This document shows positions 27,010-36,701 of a stretch of DNA of 64,000 bases, in pieces. Numbering within the stretch: position 1 is the first letter of the stretch; the number at the start of each line of letters is the position of its first letter. Both the position numbers and the translations under genes were made by a program. The stretch spans positions 1,719,469 through 1,783,468 of the forward strand of contig CP129495.1 in assembly GCA_030584185.1 (NCBI GenBank), in the 5' to 3' direction. Below the pieces are notes generated by a model. The model saw only the letters and a program-made list of their open reading frames with translations, had not been told where the DNA came from and did not search any database. This stretch comes from Acidimicrobiia bacterium. Its GTDB lineage: Bacteria; Actinomycetota; Acidimicrobiia; Spongiisociales; UBA11373.

Positions 27010-28128
27010 TCACCCGAGGTCGGGCCGGAGAGCCGCCGCAGCCTCGAACCGCACCCGGAAGTCCTCGTCGGCCGTGGCCACGATCAGCATCTCGCTGCTC
27101 CGCTCCGATCCCAGATCGGCGAGGGCTCGCACCGAGCGCCATCGGATCCAGGGATCGGTGTCGAAGAGGGCGTCCTCGAATAGGGGTCGGTACGCCTCGT
27201 CCTCGAGATCGGCGGCGGCGTCGACGGCCGCCCGCCGCACCAGGCGGGATGCGTCGGCGTAGCCGGTCACCAGGGCCGCCTTGGCGACCGCCTCGTCGGC
27301 GGAGAGGGCGAGGGTCACCACCGCCGCACGCCGCCTCCTCGCCTCGGCGGAGTCCAGCGCCGCCACCAGAACCTGGCGGTGCTCGTCACGATCCGGGTTC
27401 ATCAGGTGGAGGTCTTCGGGTCGCATCGAGGCCAAGCTCAGGTGTCCGGCCTCGTCGATCAGGTCCTCGCGGGTCCGTCTCGGGCGGCTCCTCCCGGCGC
27501 CGGTCCAGAAGAGGTCGGTGACGCGCCGCAGCACCGGCTCCAGGCGCTCCTCCCAGGAGGCCGATCCGATCAGGCCCACGGTCACGAAGTCGCCGGCCAC
27601 CATGACATCGGTGACATCGAGGTCCTCGAACAGCGTCGCCACCCGTGGGTCGTCCACTTCCTCGCCCCGTCGATACCAGACGCCCGGAGCGGGCTCGCCG
27701 CCGACGTCGAACTTGACCTTGCGGGGATGTGGCGTCGGCTGGGGGCGGACCGGCCCGGCGAACGCCCGCTCGAACATGCTGGGCGTCTCCGAGACGGTGG
27801 TGCCGACCACCTCGATCTCGTAGCGTCCCTCCCTGATCCCGTGGCGCAGCCGCAGGCCGTGGCCCAGATCGTGCTCCCACCAGCCTTCGGCGAGGTGGGG
27901 GGTCACCAGGTCGGAGAGGCGGGTGGCGTCTTCGGGGCCCCATGGCGCCGCCGAGAAGAAGCGCTTCAAGGCGTTCTTGAAGGGGATGAGGATGTGGAAC
28001 GGGAGGTGGATCGCCACCTCCTCGGTGAGGTGGTTGGAGGCGACGGCGACCAACTCCAGGTTGGCGACCTCGGTGCGGGGCTGGCGCGACATCGGCCAAT
28101 GGTCGCACACGGCGAAGCGGGCGGGCAT
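27010..28128 (-). CDS. Nfu N-terminal-like domain plus HEAT-repeat protein (CvfC-like)
   Basis: A 372-residue soluble protein. A segment with KVKFDVGGEPAPGV and LFEDLDVTDVMVAGDFVTVGL (about residues 135-210) resembles the Nfu/NifU N-terminal domain. The C-terminal third (about 255-372) carries three HEAT-like helical repeats (ARRRRAAVVTLALSADEAV, RLVRRAAVDAAADLEDEAY, WIRWRSVRALADLGSERS). This pairing resembles the poorly understood conserved virulence factor C family. The ATG at 28128 has GGAGGAG 10 nt upstream; an ATG at 28092 is possible. Confidence 0.65.
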   Translation of the reverse strand: MPARFAVCDHWPMSRQPRTEVANLELVAVASNHLTEEVAIHLPFHILIPFKNALKRFFSAAPWGPEDATRLSDLVTPHLAEGWWEHDLGHGLRLRHGIREGRYEIEVVGTTVSETPSMFERAFAGPVRPQPTPHPRKVKFDVGGEPAPGVWYRRGEEVDDPRVATLFEDLDVTDVMVAGDFVTVGLIGSASWEERLEPVLRRVTDLFWTGAGRSRPRRTREDLIDEAGHLSLASMRPEDLHLMNPDRDEHRQVLVAALDSAEARRRRAAVVTLALSADEAVAKAALVTGYADASRLVRRAAVDAAADLEDEAYRPLFEDALFDTDPWIRWRSVRALADLGSERSSEMLIVATADEDFRVRFEAAAALRPDLG

Positions 28129-28131
28129 CGC

Positions 28132-28137
28132 TACCCT
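28132..28137 (+). promoter_or_regulatory. -10 box TACCCT of trpS
   Basis: A start near 28144 would leave a short leader containing GGAGG just before the TTG start at 28162. Confidence 0.4.
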
Positions 28138-28161
28138 GCTCCTCCCACCGGTGGAGGCGAG

Positions 28162-29139
28162 TTGGAGCGCAAGAGGGTCTTCTCGGGACTGCAGCCGACA
28201 GGCAACGTGCACATCGGCAACTACCTGGGCGCCCTGCGCAACTGGGTGCGCCTCCAGGATGAGTACGACTGCGTCTACTGCATCGTCGATCTCCACGCCA
28301 TCACCGTCGAGTACGACCCGGCACAGTTCGCTCGCGAGCGAACCGACGCCGCCAAGGTGCTCATCGCCTGTGGTGTCGATCCGGCCCGTTCCCTGTTCTA
28401 TCGCCAGAGCCGGGTGCCGCATCACACCGAGCTGGCCTGGATGCTGGGGACCATCGCCTCGATGGGCCAGCTGAGCCGGATGACCCAGTACAAGGAGAAG
28501 TCCGATCGCACCGGTGAGAGGCTCGGGATCTTCGCCTATCCGGTGCTCATGGCTGCCGACATCCTGCTCTACAGGGCCCATGCGGTGCCGGTGGGCGACG
28601 ATCAGAAGCAGCACCTGGAGCTGACCCGGGATCTCGCAGAGCGCTTCAATGCCAGGTTCGGTGAGGAGTTCCCGATCCCCGAGCCGATCATCCCCGAACA
28701 CGGCGCCCGGATCATGTCCCTGCAGGACCCGACCTCCAAGATGTCCAAGTCCGACCCCGACCCCTCGAGCCGCATCCTGGTGCTCGATCCGCCCGACACC
28801 ATTGCCCGCAGGGTGAAGCGGGCGGTGACCGACTCGGAAGGTTCGGTGCGGCTCGACTGGGAGAAGAAGCCCGGCATCTCCAACCTGCTCGAGGTGATGG
28901 CCCTCTTCACCGGAGAGTCGATTCCCGAGATCGAGGCCGAGTACGGGACCGGCGGTTACGGGCGCTTCAAGGAGGCAGTGGCCGAGGCGGTCGTGGAGGG
29001 CCTGGCTCCGGTGAGGGAGCGATTCGCCGCCCTTGACGACGCCGATGTCGAGGCGGGGCTGGAGGAGGCGGCAAGGGTCGGGGCGGAGCGCGCCGAGGTC
29101 CTGCAGCGACGGGTGCGGGAGCGTCTCGGGCTGGTCTGA
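28162..29139 (+). CDS. trpS: Tryptophanyl-tRNA synthetase
   Basis: Class I synthetase charging tRNA-Trp. The HIGH motif appears as GNVHIGN right after SGLQPTG, and the second signature as KMSKS; the segment between has GDDQKQHLELTRDLAERFN. The TTG at 28162 is chosen because the protein homology starts at KRVFSGLQPTG, no ATG or GTG lies in frame nearby, and GGAGG is 4 nt upstream. The 325-residue length is normal. Confidence 0.94.
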   Translation: MERKRVFSGLQPTGNVHIGNYLGALRNWVRLQDEYDCVYCIVDLHAITVEYDPAQFARERTDAAKVLIACGVDPARSLFYRQSRVPHHTELAWMLGTIASMGQLSRMTQYKEKSDRTGERLGIFAYPVLMAADILLYRAHAVPVGDDQKQHLELTRDLAERFNARFGEEFPIPEPIIPEHGARIMSLQDPTSKMSKSDPDPSSRILVLDPPDTIARRVKRAVTDSEGSVRLDWEKKPGISNLLEVMALFTGESIPEIEAEYGTGGYGRFKEAVAEAVVEGLAPVRERFAALDDADVEAGLEEAARVGAERAEVLQRRVRERLGLV

Positions 29140-29178
29140 GGTCGTCACCGCCCCGGTCCGGGGCGGCATCTCACCCAC

Positions 29179-29184
29179 TACGCT
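29179..29184 (+). promoter_or_regulatory. -10 box TACGCT, leaderless promoter of guaB3-guaA
   Basis: TACGCT ends 6 nt before the ATG at 29191; no ribosome-binding site. Confidence 0.5.
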
Positions 29185-29190
29185 GAGGGC

Positions 29191-30348
29191 ATGGACGTCG
29201 AGATCGGCAAGGGCAAGTCGGGAAGGCGGGCGTACGGCCTCGACGACATCGCCATCGTCCCCAGCCGGCGGACCCGCGACCCCGACGATGTCGACATCTC
29301 CTGGAAGATAGACGCCTACGAGTTCGCCCTTCCCATGCTCGCCTCGGCCATGGACTCGGCGGTCAGCCCGGCCACGGCCATCGAGATCGGCCGCCTCGGC
29401 GGTCTGGGAGTCCTCAACCTGGAGGGCCTCTGGACCCGGTATGAGGACCCGGACCGTGTGTTCGAGGAGATCGCCTCGCTCCCCGCCGAGAAGGCGACCC
29501 GTCGCATGCAGGAGATCTATCAGGAACCCATCGACCAGGATCTGATCGTCACCAGGATCCAGGAGATGAAGGCGGCAGGCGTGGTCACCGCCGCCAGCCT
29601 CACGCCGCAGCGGGTTCCGCAGTACGCCGCGCTGACGGCGAAGGCCGGGCTGCACATCCTGGTGATCCAGGGAACGGTGGTCTCGGCGGAGCACGTCTCG
29701 ACCCGGTCGGAGCCCCTCGACCTGAAGCGCTTCATCGCCGAGTTCGAGATCCCGGTGATCGTCGGCGGCTGCGCCTCGGAGTCGACCGCCCTCCACCTGA
29801 TGCGAACCGGGGCGATGGGGATCCTCGTGGGCGTGGGACCGGGTGCTGCCTGCACCACCCGGGGAGTGCTCGGCGTGGGGGTCCCGCAGGCCACCGCCAT
29901 CGCCGACGCCGCCGGCGCTCGCATCAGGTATTTGGACGAGTCGGGCCGGTACGTCCATGTGATCGCCGACGGCGGGATGCGCACCGGCGGCGACATCGCC
30001 AAGGCGATCGCATGCGGTGCCGACGCCGTGATGCTCGGATCGCCGATCGCAGCGGCCGCCGAGGCACCGGGAAAGGGCTTTCACTGGGGAATGGCCACTT
30101 TCCATCCGACGCTCCCCAGGGGCACCCGTGTCGAGGTGGGGAACCTGGGGACCCTGGAGGAGATCCTCGTCGGTCCCGCCCACGAGAACGACGGCCGTCG
30201 CAACCTTTTCGGAGGACTCCGGGTGTCCATGGCCACCACCGGCTACGCCGACCTCAAGGCGTTCCAGAAGGCCGAGGTGATGGTGGCCCCCGCTCTGCGC
30301 ACCGAAGGCAAGGCCCTGCAGCGCGATCAACGGGTCGGCATGGGGTGA
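29191..30348 (+). CDS. guaB3: GuaB3-family IMP dehydrogenase-related protein
   Basis: A 385-residue TIM-barrel of the IMP dehydrogenase/GMP reductase superfamily, without CBS domains. The active-site loop [20 protein letters not shown] holds the catalytic Cys, and [30 protein letters not shown] is the phosphate/K+ region. GuaB3 is the actinobacterial paralog usually found beside guaB2; its exact activity (IMPDH or GMP reductase) is not settled. It overlaps guaA by GTGA. No classical CBS-bearing guaB is in this window. Confidence 0.88.
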   Translation: MDVEIGKGKSGRRAYGLDDIAIVPSRRTRDPDDVDISWKIDAYEFALPMLASAMDSAVSPATAIEIGRLGGLGVLNLEGLWTRYEDPDRVFEEIASLPAEKATRRMQEIYQEPIDQDLIVTRIQEMKAAGVVTAASLTPQRVPQYAALTAKAGLHILVIQGTVVSAEHVSTRSEPLDLKRFIAEFEIPVIVGGCASESTALHLMRTGAMGILVGVGPGAACTTRGVLGVGVPQATAIADAAGARIRYLDESGRYVHVIADGGMRTGGDIAKAIACGADAVMLGSPIAAAAEAPGKGFHWGMATFHPTLPRGTRVEVGNLGTLEEILVGPAHENDGRRNLFGGLRVSMATTGYADLKAFQKAEVMVAPALRTEGKALQRDQRVGMG

Positions 30349-31892
30349 TTGGGGAAGGCGGTGCCACCGAACGGGTCCTGGTGGTGGATTTCGGCGCCCA
30401 GTACGCCCAGCTCATCGCCCGCCGGATCCGCGAGGCGCACGTCTTCTCCGAGATCGTCGCCCGCGATGTGACGGCGGCCGAGGTCCGGGCCATGGTTCCG
30501 GTGGGGATCGTCCTCAGCGGCGGACCGGCATCGGTGTACGCCGAGGATGCCTATGACCTGGACCCGGCGATCCTCGCCCTGGGGATCCCGGTGCTGGGGA
30601 TCTGTTACGGGCATCAGGTGATGGCCCACTCGCTGGGGGGTGAGGTGGTTCGCACCGAGACCGCCGAGTTCGGACGCACCCGGCTCGAGGCCGCTCCCGG
30701 ATCGGTCCTCTTCACCGACCTGCCCGAGGAGCAGGAGGTGTGGATGAGCCACCGCGACGCCGTGGTCAAGCCGCCGCCCGGCTTCCGGGTGACCGCCACC
30801 ACGGCCGAATCGCCGGTGGCCGCGATGGAGGACCCGGATCGCGGTCTGTGTGGCGTCCAGTTCCACCCCGAGGTGGCGCACACTCCGCGCGGCCAGGATG
30901 TCCTGAAGCACTTCTTGTACGAGGTCTGCGGCGCCCGTCCGACATGGACCCATGTCGGCATCATCGAGCGCGCCGTCGAGGCGGTCGCCGCCCAGGTCGG
31001 CGATTCGGGCGTGATATGTGCCCTGTCGGGCGGTGTGGACTCGGCGGTGGCTGCGGTGCTCGTCCACAGAGCGGTGGGGGACCGGCTCACCTGCGTCTTC
31101 GTCGACCATGGGCTGATGAGGGAGGGAGAAGCTGACCAGGTGGTCACCGCCTTCCGGGATCACCTCGACATCGACCTGGTTGCGATCGACGCCTCGGAGC
31201 GGTTCCTCGGCGCCCTCGCCGGGGTCACCGATCCCGAGCAGAAGCGCCGCATCGTCGGCGAGACCTTCATCCGGGTGTTCGAGGAGTTCGCCCGCAGCCA
31301 CCGCAACGCCCCTTTCCTGGTTCAAGGGACCCTCTACCCCGATGTGATCGAGTCGGGCACTCGCGACGCCGCCCGGATCAAGAGCCATCACAACGTGGGT
31401 GGCCTCCCCGAGGACATGGACTTCGCCCTCGTGGAACCACTGCGCGACCTGTTCAAGGACGAGGTGAGGGCAGTCGGCGAGGAGTTGGGGTTGCCCGAGG
31501 CGATGGTCTGGCGGCAACCGTTTCCCGGCCCCGGGCTGGCGGTGCGGATCATCGGCGAGGTGACCGCCGAGCGGCTCGACCTGCTGCGTCGCGCCGACGC
31601 CATCATCACCGAGGAGATCCGTCGTGCCGGTCTCGATCGTCGCGTGTGGCAGGCCTTCGGCGTCCTCCCCGCAATCAGGTCGGTCGGGGTCCAGGGCGAC
31701 GAGCGGACCTACGCCCACCCGCTGATACTGCGTGTCGTCTCGTCGGAGGACGCCATGACCGCCGACTGGGTGCGTTTGCCCTACGAGGTACTGGAGCGCA
31801 TCTCGTCGCGGGTGATCAACGAGGTCGACGGGATCAACCGTGTCGCCTACGACGTTTCCTCGAAGCCGCCCGCCACCATCGAGTGGGAGTGA
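30345..31892 (+). CDS. guaA: GMP synthase (glutamine-hydrolysing)
   Basis: Converts XMP to GMP. The class I glutamine amidotransferase domain (about 10-200) has the nucleophile in GICYGHQ and the His-Glu pair in QFHPEVAHT. The ATP pyrophosphatase domain has the P-loop SGGVDSAVA, followed by the dimerisation domain ending KPPATIEWE. The GTG at 30345 overlaps the guaB3 stop. The 515-residue length is normal. Confidence 0.96.
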   Translation: MIGEGGATERVLVVDFGAQYAQLIARRIREAHVFSEIVARDVTAAEVRAMVPVGIVLSGGPASVYAEDAYDLDPAILALGIPVLGICYGHQVMAHSLGGEVVRTETAEFGRTRLEAAPGSVLFTDLPEEQEVWMSHRDAVVKPPPGFRVTATTAESPVAAMEDPDRGLCGVQFHPEVAHTPRGQDVLKHFLYEVCGARPTWTHVGIIERAVEAVAAQVGDSGVICALSGGVDSAVAAVLVHRAVGDRLTCVFVDHGLMREGEADQVVTAFRDHLDIDLVAIDASERFLGALAGVTDPEQKRRIVGETFIRVFEEFARSHRNAPFLVQGTLYPDVIESGTRDAARIKSHHNVGGLPEDMDFALVEPLRDLFKDEVRAVGEELGLPEAMVWRQPFPGPGLAVRIIGEVTAERLDLLRRADAIITEEIRRAGLDRRVWQAFGVLPAIRSVGVQGDERTYAHPLILRVVSSEDAMTADWVRLPYEVLERISSRVINEVDGINRVAYDVSSKPPATIEWE

Positions 31893-31895
31893 GAC

Positions 31896-31935
31896 GCCAC
31901 CCCGTCGTGGGGTCCCATCCTTAAGATGGGGTGGC
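31896..31935. other. Nested stem-loops between guaA and the CheA-like gene
   Basis: Outer arms GCCACCCC (31896-31903) and GGGGTGGC (31928-31935) enclose CCCATC-CTTAA-GATGGG (31914-31930), and CCCC/GGGG can also pair at 31900-31912. It has no T-run. It may act as a guaA terminator or as an alternative-pairing element. Confidence 0.4.
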
Positions 31936-31977
31936 GGTGGGTCGATATCGACTCAATCCCTCTAGACCTGGACTCCC

Positions 31978-34023
31978 GTGCCTTTCGACGATGATCTCGA
32001 GCTTCAGCGGCTGTTCGTCGGCGAGGTCGGCGAACGCTCTGCCGCCTTGATCGCCGGCGGCGAGGCTCTGGCGCGCTCCGACATCGACGAAGAGCAGATC
32101 CGCACCATGGTGCGCGAGGGGCACACCCTCAAGGGGACGGCCCGGATGATGGGATACATCGCCATCTCCGATGCCGGCAAGGTGCTGGAGGATGCCTGGC
32201 GCTCCATCTCGACGGGCGAAGTGCCGCCAGGTCCGGAGCTCTCCAAGGCACTGATCGAGCTGGCGCGTCAGCTGGCTCCTGCCGTTCCCGCAGACCCCAC
32301 ATCGGGGACGCCCGGGTTGGCTTCGGCGATCCGCCATCTGCGTCGAGCCCTCAAGGACGACCTTCCTGCTGCCACGGCGGAGGACTCCAGGACCGCTCGG
32401 CCCGAGAGCGACCTCGACGGGCTGCTCGGTGCCATCGACACCTGGGCGTTCGGTGAGACGGTGCGGGTGAACGCTGCCGGTCTCTTCCGGCTCATCAACG
32501 AGATCGTGTCGTTGCGGGTCGAAGCCGAGCTCGTCGGCGAGACGGTGCGCCGGCTGGCCGAGATGCCCGACGGTCCGCCGAGAGACCGGGACATGGAGCA
32601 CCTTTCGCTGTTGGTGCGCAACGCCGAGCAGGCCCTACTCGAGTTGCAGACGCGGGCTTCGGAGCTCTCGGCTGCGCCGCTCTCCGACGTGACCGGCACC
32701 TTCAAGCAGCTGGTTCGCTACATCTCGCGCCGGGCCGGCAAGGAGGTCCGCTTCGACGTCGTCGGCGACGAGGTGCGGGTCGACCGACAGGTCCTGGAAC
32801 GGCTCTCCGACCCGCTTCGCCATCTGGTGGTCAACGCCGTGCAGCACGGCGTCGAGGTCCCCGAGCGCAGGGAGGCGGCGGGCAAGGTGCGCACCGCCAC
32901 CGTGACGTTGCGGGCCGAGGTCGAAGGGCAGCGGCTCTCCATCGTCGTCGAGGACGACGGCAAGGGAATCGACTGGAGCTCGGTGCGTCGGGTCGCCCTG
33001 GAGCGCGGCCTGCTCACCGAGGACGAGGCCCATGATCAGGAGTCGCTGCGCCGTGTCCTCTTCTCGCCGCACTTCAGCACCGCAGAAGCCGCCGACACGG
33101 TCGGCGACGGCCAGGGGCTGGCGACGGTGACTGCCGCCGTCGAGGGCCTTCAGGGGACTCTGACCCTGGACTCCGAGCCCGGCCAGGGATCACGGATCGC
33201 CATCACGGTTCCGACGAGCCGCTCCCTGCAGGACGCCGTGCTGATCTCGTCTGCAGGCCAGACCTGGGGGATCCCGGCGATCGCCGTCCTCGACCAGCTC
33301 CCGCTGGCCGGGCAGACGCTGTGGGAGCGGGATGGCCGGACCGAGACCACATGGGAGGGCAGCACGATCCCGGTCCTGTCCTTCGCCGAGGCGGTCGGGT
33401 TGAGCGAGACCGGTGAACCCGAGCGCATCGTGGTCGTCTCCACAGCCACCGGACCGGTTGGCTTCACCGTCGTCGCAGAGATGGGACGGCGCCAGGTGGC
33501 GGCGCGGGAGCTGGGGCCGATCCTGGAGGGGGTCCCCCACCTCACCGGGGCCGCCATGCTGGGTGGAGGCGACATCGTGGTGCTGGTGGATCCGAACCGC
33601 CTGGCAGCGCTTGCCCGTGCCGAACGCGAGACCGGACCCCGCCTGCGGGTCCTGGTCATCGACGACTCACGCGGAGCCCGCCAGGTGGTCGGCGGCGCCC
33701 TGGGCTCGGCCGGTTTCGAGGTCGATCTCGCCGGGAGCCCCACCGAGGCGCTCTCGGTGCTCGCCGATCAGCAGTTCGACGCCATCGTGATGGACTACGT
33801 GATGCCGACCATGGATGGCGCCACCCTGGCGGCACGGGTGCGGTCGCTCGGCGTGCGCACGCCGATAGTGATCCTCTCCGGCGCCGCCACCACCGATGAT
33901 CAGCGCAACGCCCTGGCCGCCGGCGCCGACGCCTACCTCGACAAGGACGACGTGCGCCGCGGAGCCCTAGCCGAGGCGATCCTCGACCTGGTCGGGGGCC
34001 GCCGCATCGAATCACACGCCTGA
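31978..34023 (+). CDS. Hybrid CheA-type histidine kinase with C-terminal receiver
   Basis: A 681-residue cytoplasmic signalling protein. Order: Hpt domain with His49 in GHTLKGTA; dimerisation region (about 140-260); CheA-type ATPase with N-box HLVVNAVQHG, G1 box VEDDGKGID and a degenerate G2 box GDGQGLATV; CheW-like domain (about 405-540); receiver domain (about 555-675) with Asp606 in VMDYVMP and the conserved Lys in YLDKDD. It resembles the kinases of Pil-Chp-like systems. No receptor, CheW, CheY or CheB/R gene is nearby. The start is a GTG at 31978, which is not firmly supported. Confidence 0.87.
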   Translation: MPFDDDLELQRLFVGEVGERSAALIAGGEALARSDIDEEQIRTMVREGHTLKGTARMMGYIAISDAGKVLEDAWRSISTGEVPPGPELSKALIELARQLAPAVPADPTSGTPGLASAIRHLRRALKDDLPAATAEDSRTARPESDLDGLLGAIDTWAFGETVRVNAAGLFRLINEIVSLRVEAELVGETVRRLAEMPDGPPRDRDMEHLSLLVRNAEQALLELQTRASELSAAPLSDVTGTFKQLVRYISRRAGKEVRFDVVGDEVRVDRQVLERLSDPLRHLVVNAVQHGVEVPERREAAGKVRTATVTLRAEVEGQRLSIVVEDDGKGIDWSSVRRVALERGLLTEDEAHDQESLRRVLFSPHFSTAEAADTVGDGQGLATVTAAVEGLQGTLTLDSEPGQGSRIAITVPTSRSLQDAVLISSAGQTWGIPAIAVLDQLPLAGQTLWERDGRTETTWEGSTIPVLSFAEAVGLSETGEPERIVVVSTATGPVGFTVVAEMGRRQVAARELGPILEGVPHLTGAAMLGGGDIVVLVDPNRLAALARAERETGPRLRVLVIDDSRGARQVVGGALGSAGFEVDLAGSPTEALSVLADQQFDAIVMDYVMPTMDGATLAARVRSLGVRTPIVILSGAATTDDQRNALAAGADAYLDKDDVRRGALAEAILDLVGGRRIESHA

Positions 34024-34045
34024 GATTCGAAGACCACCCCCTCGG

Positions 34046-34051
34046 TAGACT
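34046..34051 (+). promoter_or_regulatory. -10 box TAGACT, leaderless promoter of pcrA
   Basis: TAGACT ends 6 nt before the ATG at 34058; no ribosome-binding site. Confidence 0.5.
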
Positions 34052-34057
34052 CGGCCC

Positions 34058-36259
34058 ATGCCGGAGTCCGAGTTCTTCGAGGGTCTCAACCCGTCGCAGC
34101 GGGAGGCCGTCGCCGCCATCGAGGGCCCCGTCCTGGTGGTCGCCGGAGCCGGCTCGGGCAAGACCCGGGTGCTCACCCATCGGGTCGCCCATCTGATCGG
34201 CGACATCGAGGTGTCGCCGTATCAGATCCTGGCCATCACCTTCACCAACAAGGCGGCCAACGAGATGAAGGAGCGGGTGGCCCGGCTGGTCGGGGGAGTG
34301 GTGCGGGGGATGTGGGTGTCGACCTTTCACTCGGCGTGCGTCCGCATCCTGAGGCGGGAGGCGAGCGCCTTCGGGTACAAGTCGCAGTTCACCATCTACG
34401 ACGACCTCGACTCGCGGCGTCTGGTCGAGTTCTGCCTGCGCGAGCTCGACCTCGACCCGAAGCGGTTCCCTCCGCGGGGTGTCCTCGCCGCCATCAGCAA
34501 CGCCAAGAACGAGCTGGTCGACTTCGAATCGTTCGGCGAGCGGGGCTCCGGCCCGTACCACGAGAAGGTGTCCGAGGTGTACCGGCTCTATCAGCGGCGC
34601 CTGCGTGAGGCGTCGGCGATGGACTTCGACGATCTTCTCATGGTCACGGTCGAGCTGTTCGGCGCCTTTCCCGAGGTGCTGCAGACCTACCAGGAGCGGT
34701 TCCGCTACGTGATGGTCGACGAGTATCAGGACACCAACCACGCCCAGTACAGGTTGGTGCAGATGCTGGCCCAGCGGCACCGCAACCTGTGCGTCGTGGG
34801 CGACTCGGACCAGAGCATCTACGCCTTCCGGGGGGCCGACATCAGGAACATCCTCGAGTTCGAGCGCGACTACCCGGATGCCCGGGTGGTGGTGCTCGAC
34901 CGGAACTACCGATCCACCCAGACCATCCTCGATGCCGCCAACGCAGTCATCTCCAACAACTCGGGGCGCAAACCGAAGCGCCTCTGGACCGATCTCGGCA
35001 CCGGGTCGCCGATAGCGGTGTTCCGTGCCGAGGACGAACACGACGAGGCGGCATTTGTGTCCGAGCGGTTGAGCCTCCTCGCCGACGAGGGGCTGTCACT
35101 GTCCGACGCCGCCATCTTCTACCGCACCCACGCCCAGTCCCGCGTGCTCGAGGAGGTGCTCTCCCGGCGTGGGATCAGGTACCAGATGATCGGGGGGGTC
35201 CGCTTCTACGAGCGAGCGGAGATCAAGAATGCCATGGCGTATCTGAAGGCGATAGTCAATCCCGGCGACACTGTGGCCGTCAAGCGGATCGTCAACATAC
35301 CGCGGCGCGGAATCGGCGACACTACCATCGCCCACCTCGACAGGCTCGCCGAGAGGGAGAGGATCGGATTCTTCGACGCCATGCGCCGGGCCGTCGAGTG
35401 CCCCCATCTCTCCGGTCGGGCCCTCGGCGCCGTCGGCGAGTTCGTGGCCCTCATCGAGGAGTTGACGGCTGTCGCCGAGGATGGCCCCCGTGCGGTCCTG
35501 GAGGCGGTCCTGGAACGAACCGGGTACGTCGGCGACCTGGAGCGGGACGGCTCGATCGAGGCGCTGGGCCGCGTGGAGAACCTTCGGGAGCTGCTCTCGG
35601 TGGCGGGTGAGTTCGAGGAGAGTGGCCCGATCACCGATCTCGGCGACGAGGTGTGGGAGGAGCTGGACGGTCTGCGCCGCCTGGAGAGGTTCCTCGAGTC
35701 GACCGCCCTGGTCTCAGACGTGGATGCCCTCGACACCGCCGACCCGGACGGTGGAGTGCCCTCGGGGCAGGTGACGATGATGACCCTTCACAACGCCAAG
35801 GGCCTGGAGTTCCCGGTGATCTTCATGGTGGGGATGGAGGAGGGGGTGTTCCCCCATCTCCGCAGCCTCGGCGACCCCGACCAACTGGAGGAGGAGAGGC
35901 GTCTCGCCTACGTCGGGATCACCCGGGCGATGCGGCACCTCCACCTCACACATGCCACCACCCGCAACCTGTTCGGTCAGAGCAACTACAACACGCCCAG
36001 CCGGTTCATCAAGGAGATCCCGGAATCGCTGAGGAACGAGCCATCGGGTCCCCGCCCCCGTCGTGAGGCGCCCGCTGCCGGCCCGACGCTCACCGTCGGC
36101 GAGATCGCCGAGGGTGATCGGGTTCGGCACCGGCGATGGGGGATGGGCACTGTGGTCGGAGTCTCCGGAGACGGTGAACGCGCCGAGGCCGTCGTTCGAT
36201 TCGACGAGGCCGGACAGAAGCGACTCCTCCTCATGTGGGCGCCGTTGGAACGGGCCTGA
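34058..36259 (+). CDS. pcrA: ATP-dependent DNA helicase PcrA/UvrD
   Basis: A 733-residue superfamily 1A 3'-5' helicase for repair and replication restart. Q-motif LNPSQREAV, Walker A GAGSGKT (about 30-36), [12 protein letters not shown], Walker [31 protein letters not shown] and the C-terminal [15 protein letters not shown] and YVGITRA motifs are intact. The last 45 residues ([20 protein letters not shown]) form the Tudor-like domain known to bind RNA polymerase in PcrA/UvrD. Confidence 0.96.
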   Translation: MPESEFFEGLNPSQREAVAAIEGPVLVVAGAGSGKTRVLTHRVAHLIGDIEVSPYQILAITFTNKAANEMKERVARLVGGVVRGMWVSTFHSACVRILRREASAFGYKSQFTIYDDLDSRRLVEFCLRELDLDPKRFPPRGVLAAISNAKNELVDFESFGERGSGPYHEKVSEVYRLYQRRLREASAMDFDDLLMVTVELFGAFPEVLQTYQERFRYVMVDEYQDTNHAQYRLVQMLAQRHRNLCVVGDSDQSIYAFRGADIRNILEFERDYPDARVVVLDRNYRSTQTILDAANAVISNNSGRKPKRLWTDLGTGSPIAVFRAEDEHDEAAFVSERLSLLADEGLSLSDAAIFYRTHAQSRVLEEVLSRRGIRYQMIGGVRFYERAEIKNAMAYLKAIVNPGDTVAVKRIVNIPRRGIGDTTIAHLDRLAERERIGFFDAMRRAVECPHLSGRALGAVGEFVALIEELTAVAEDGPRAVLEAVLERTGYVGDLERDGSIEALGRVENLRELLSVAGEFEESGPITDLGDEVWEELDGLRRLERFLESTALVSDVDALDTADPDGGVPSGQVTMMTLHNAKGLEFPVIFMVGMEEGVFPHLRSLGDPDQLEEERRLAYVGITRAMRHLHLTHATTRNLFGQSNYNTPSRFIKEIPESLRNEPSGPRPRREAPAAGPTLTVGEIAEGDRVRHRRWGMGTVVGVSGDGERAEAVVRFDEAGQKRLLLMWAPLERA

Positions 36260-36285
36260 GCGGAGACCGTCATCGGGGCAGCAGG

Positions 36286-36291
36286 TAACCT
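36286..36291 (+). promoter_or_regulatory. -10 box TAACCT, leaderless promoter of the B12-subunit gene
   Basis: TAACCT ends 8 nt before the ATG at 36300; no ribosome-binding site. Confidence 0.5.
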
Positions 36292-36299
36292 CGGGTCCC

Positions 36300-36692
36300 A
36301 TGCCGCGCCGGATACTCATCGCCAAGCCGGGCCTCGATGGGCACGACCGCGGGGCGAAGGTCATCGCCCGGGCCCTGCGGGACGCCGGCAACGAGGTGAT
36401 CTACTCGGGGCTCCACCAGACGCCCGAGCAGATCGTCGAGACCGCCCTCCAGGAGGACGTCTCCGCCATCGGGCTGTCGGTGCTCTCCGGGGCGCACATG
36501 ACGCTGTTCCCCCGTGTCGTCGAGCTGCTCGCCGAGCGTGACGCCGCCGAAGTGGTGGTCTTCGGAGGTGGCATCATTCCGGCCGCCGACATCCCCGTCC
36601 TCGAGGAGCGGGGGCTGGCGGCGATCTTCACACCGGGAACCCCCCTCGCCGAGGTGGTGTCCTGGGTGGAAGAGCACATCCCCGAGCGCTGA
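36300..36692 (+). CDS. Methylmalonyl-CoA mutase-type cobalamin-binding subunit
   Basis: A 130-residue stand-alone B12-binding domain. [22 protein letters not shown] has the DxHxxG cobalamin-ligand motif, followed by [12 protein letters not shown] and [14 protein letters not shown]. In many archaea and actinobacteria the mutase is split into a large catalytic and this small subunit. No large subunit lies in this window. sucCD follows after 9 nt, fitting succinyl-CoA as shared intermediate. Confidence 0.88.
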   Translation: MPRRILIAKPGLDGHDRGAKVIARALRDAGNEVIYSGLHQTPEQIVETALQEDVSAIGLSVLSGAHMTLFPRVVELLAERDAAEVVVFGGGIIPAADIPVLEERGLAAIFTPGTPLAEVVSWVEEHIPER

Positions 36693-36701
36693 GAGGTTTC
36701 A

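Noticed and set aside
27010-30330. A very long open frame on the minus strand across trpS and guaB3
   Set aside because: Only its last 372 codons look like a protein. The rest mirrors well-supported plus-strand genes and has the His/Gly/Arg-rich composition of an antisense GC-rich frame.
31963-31977. Leaderless promoter for the CheA-like gene
   Set aside because: TAGACC lacks the final T of the hexamer and its spacing to the GTG does not match the other sixteen cases, so it was not counted.
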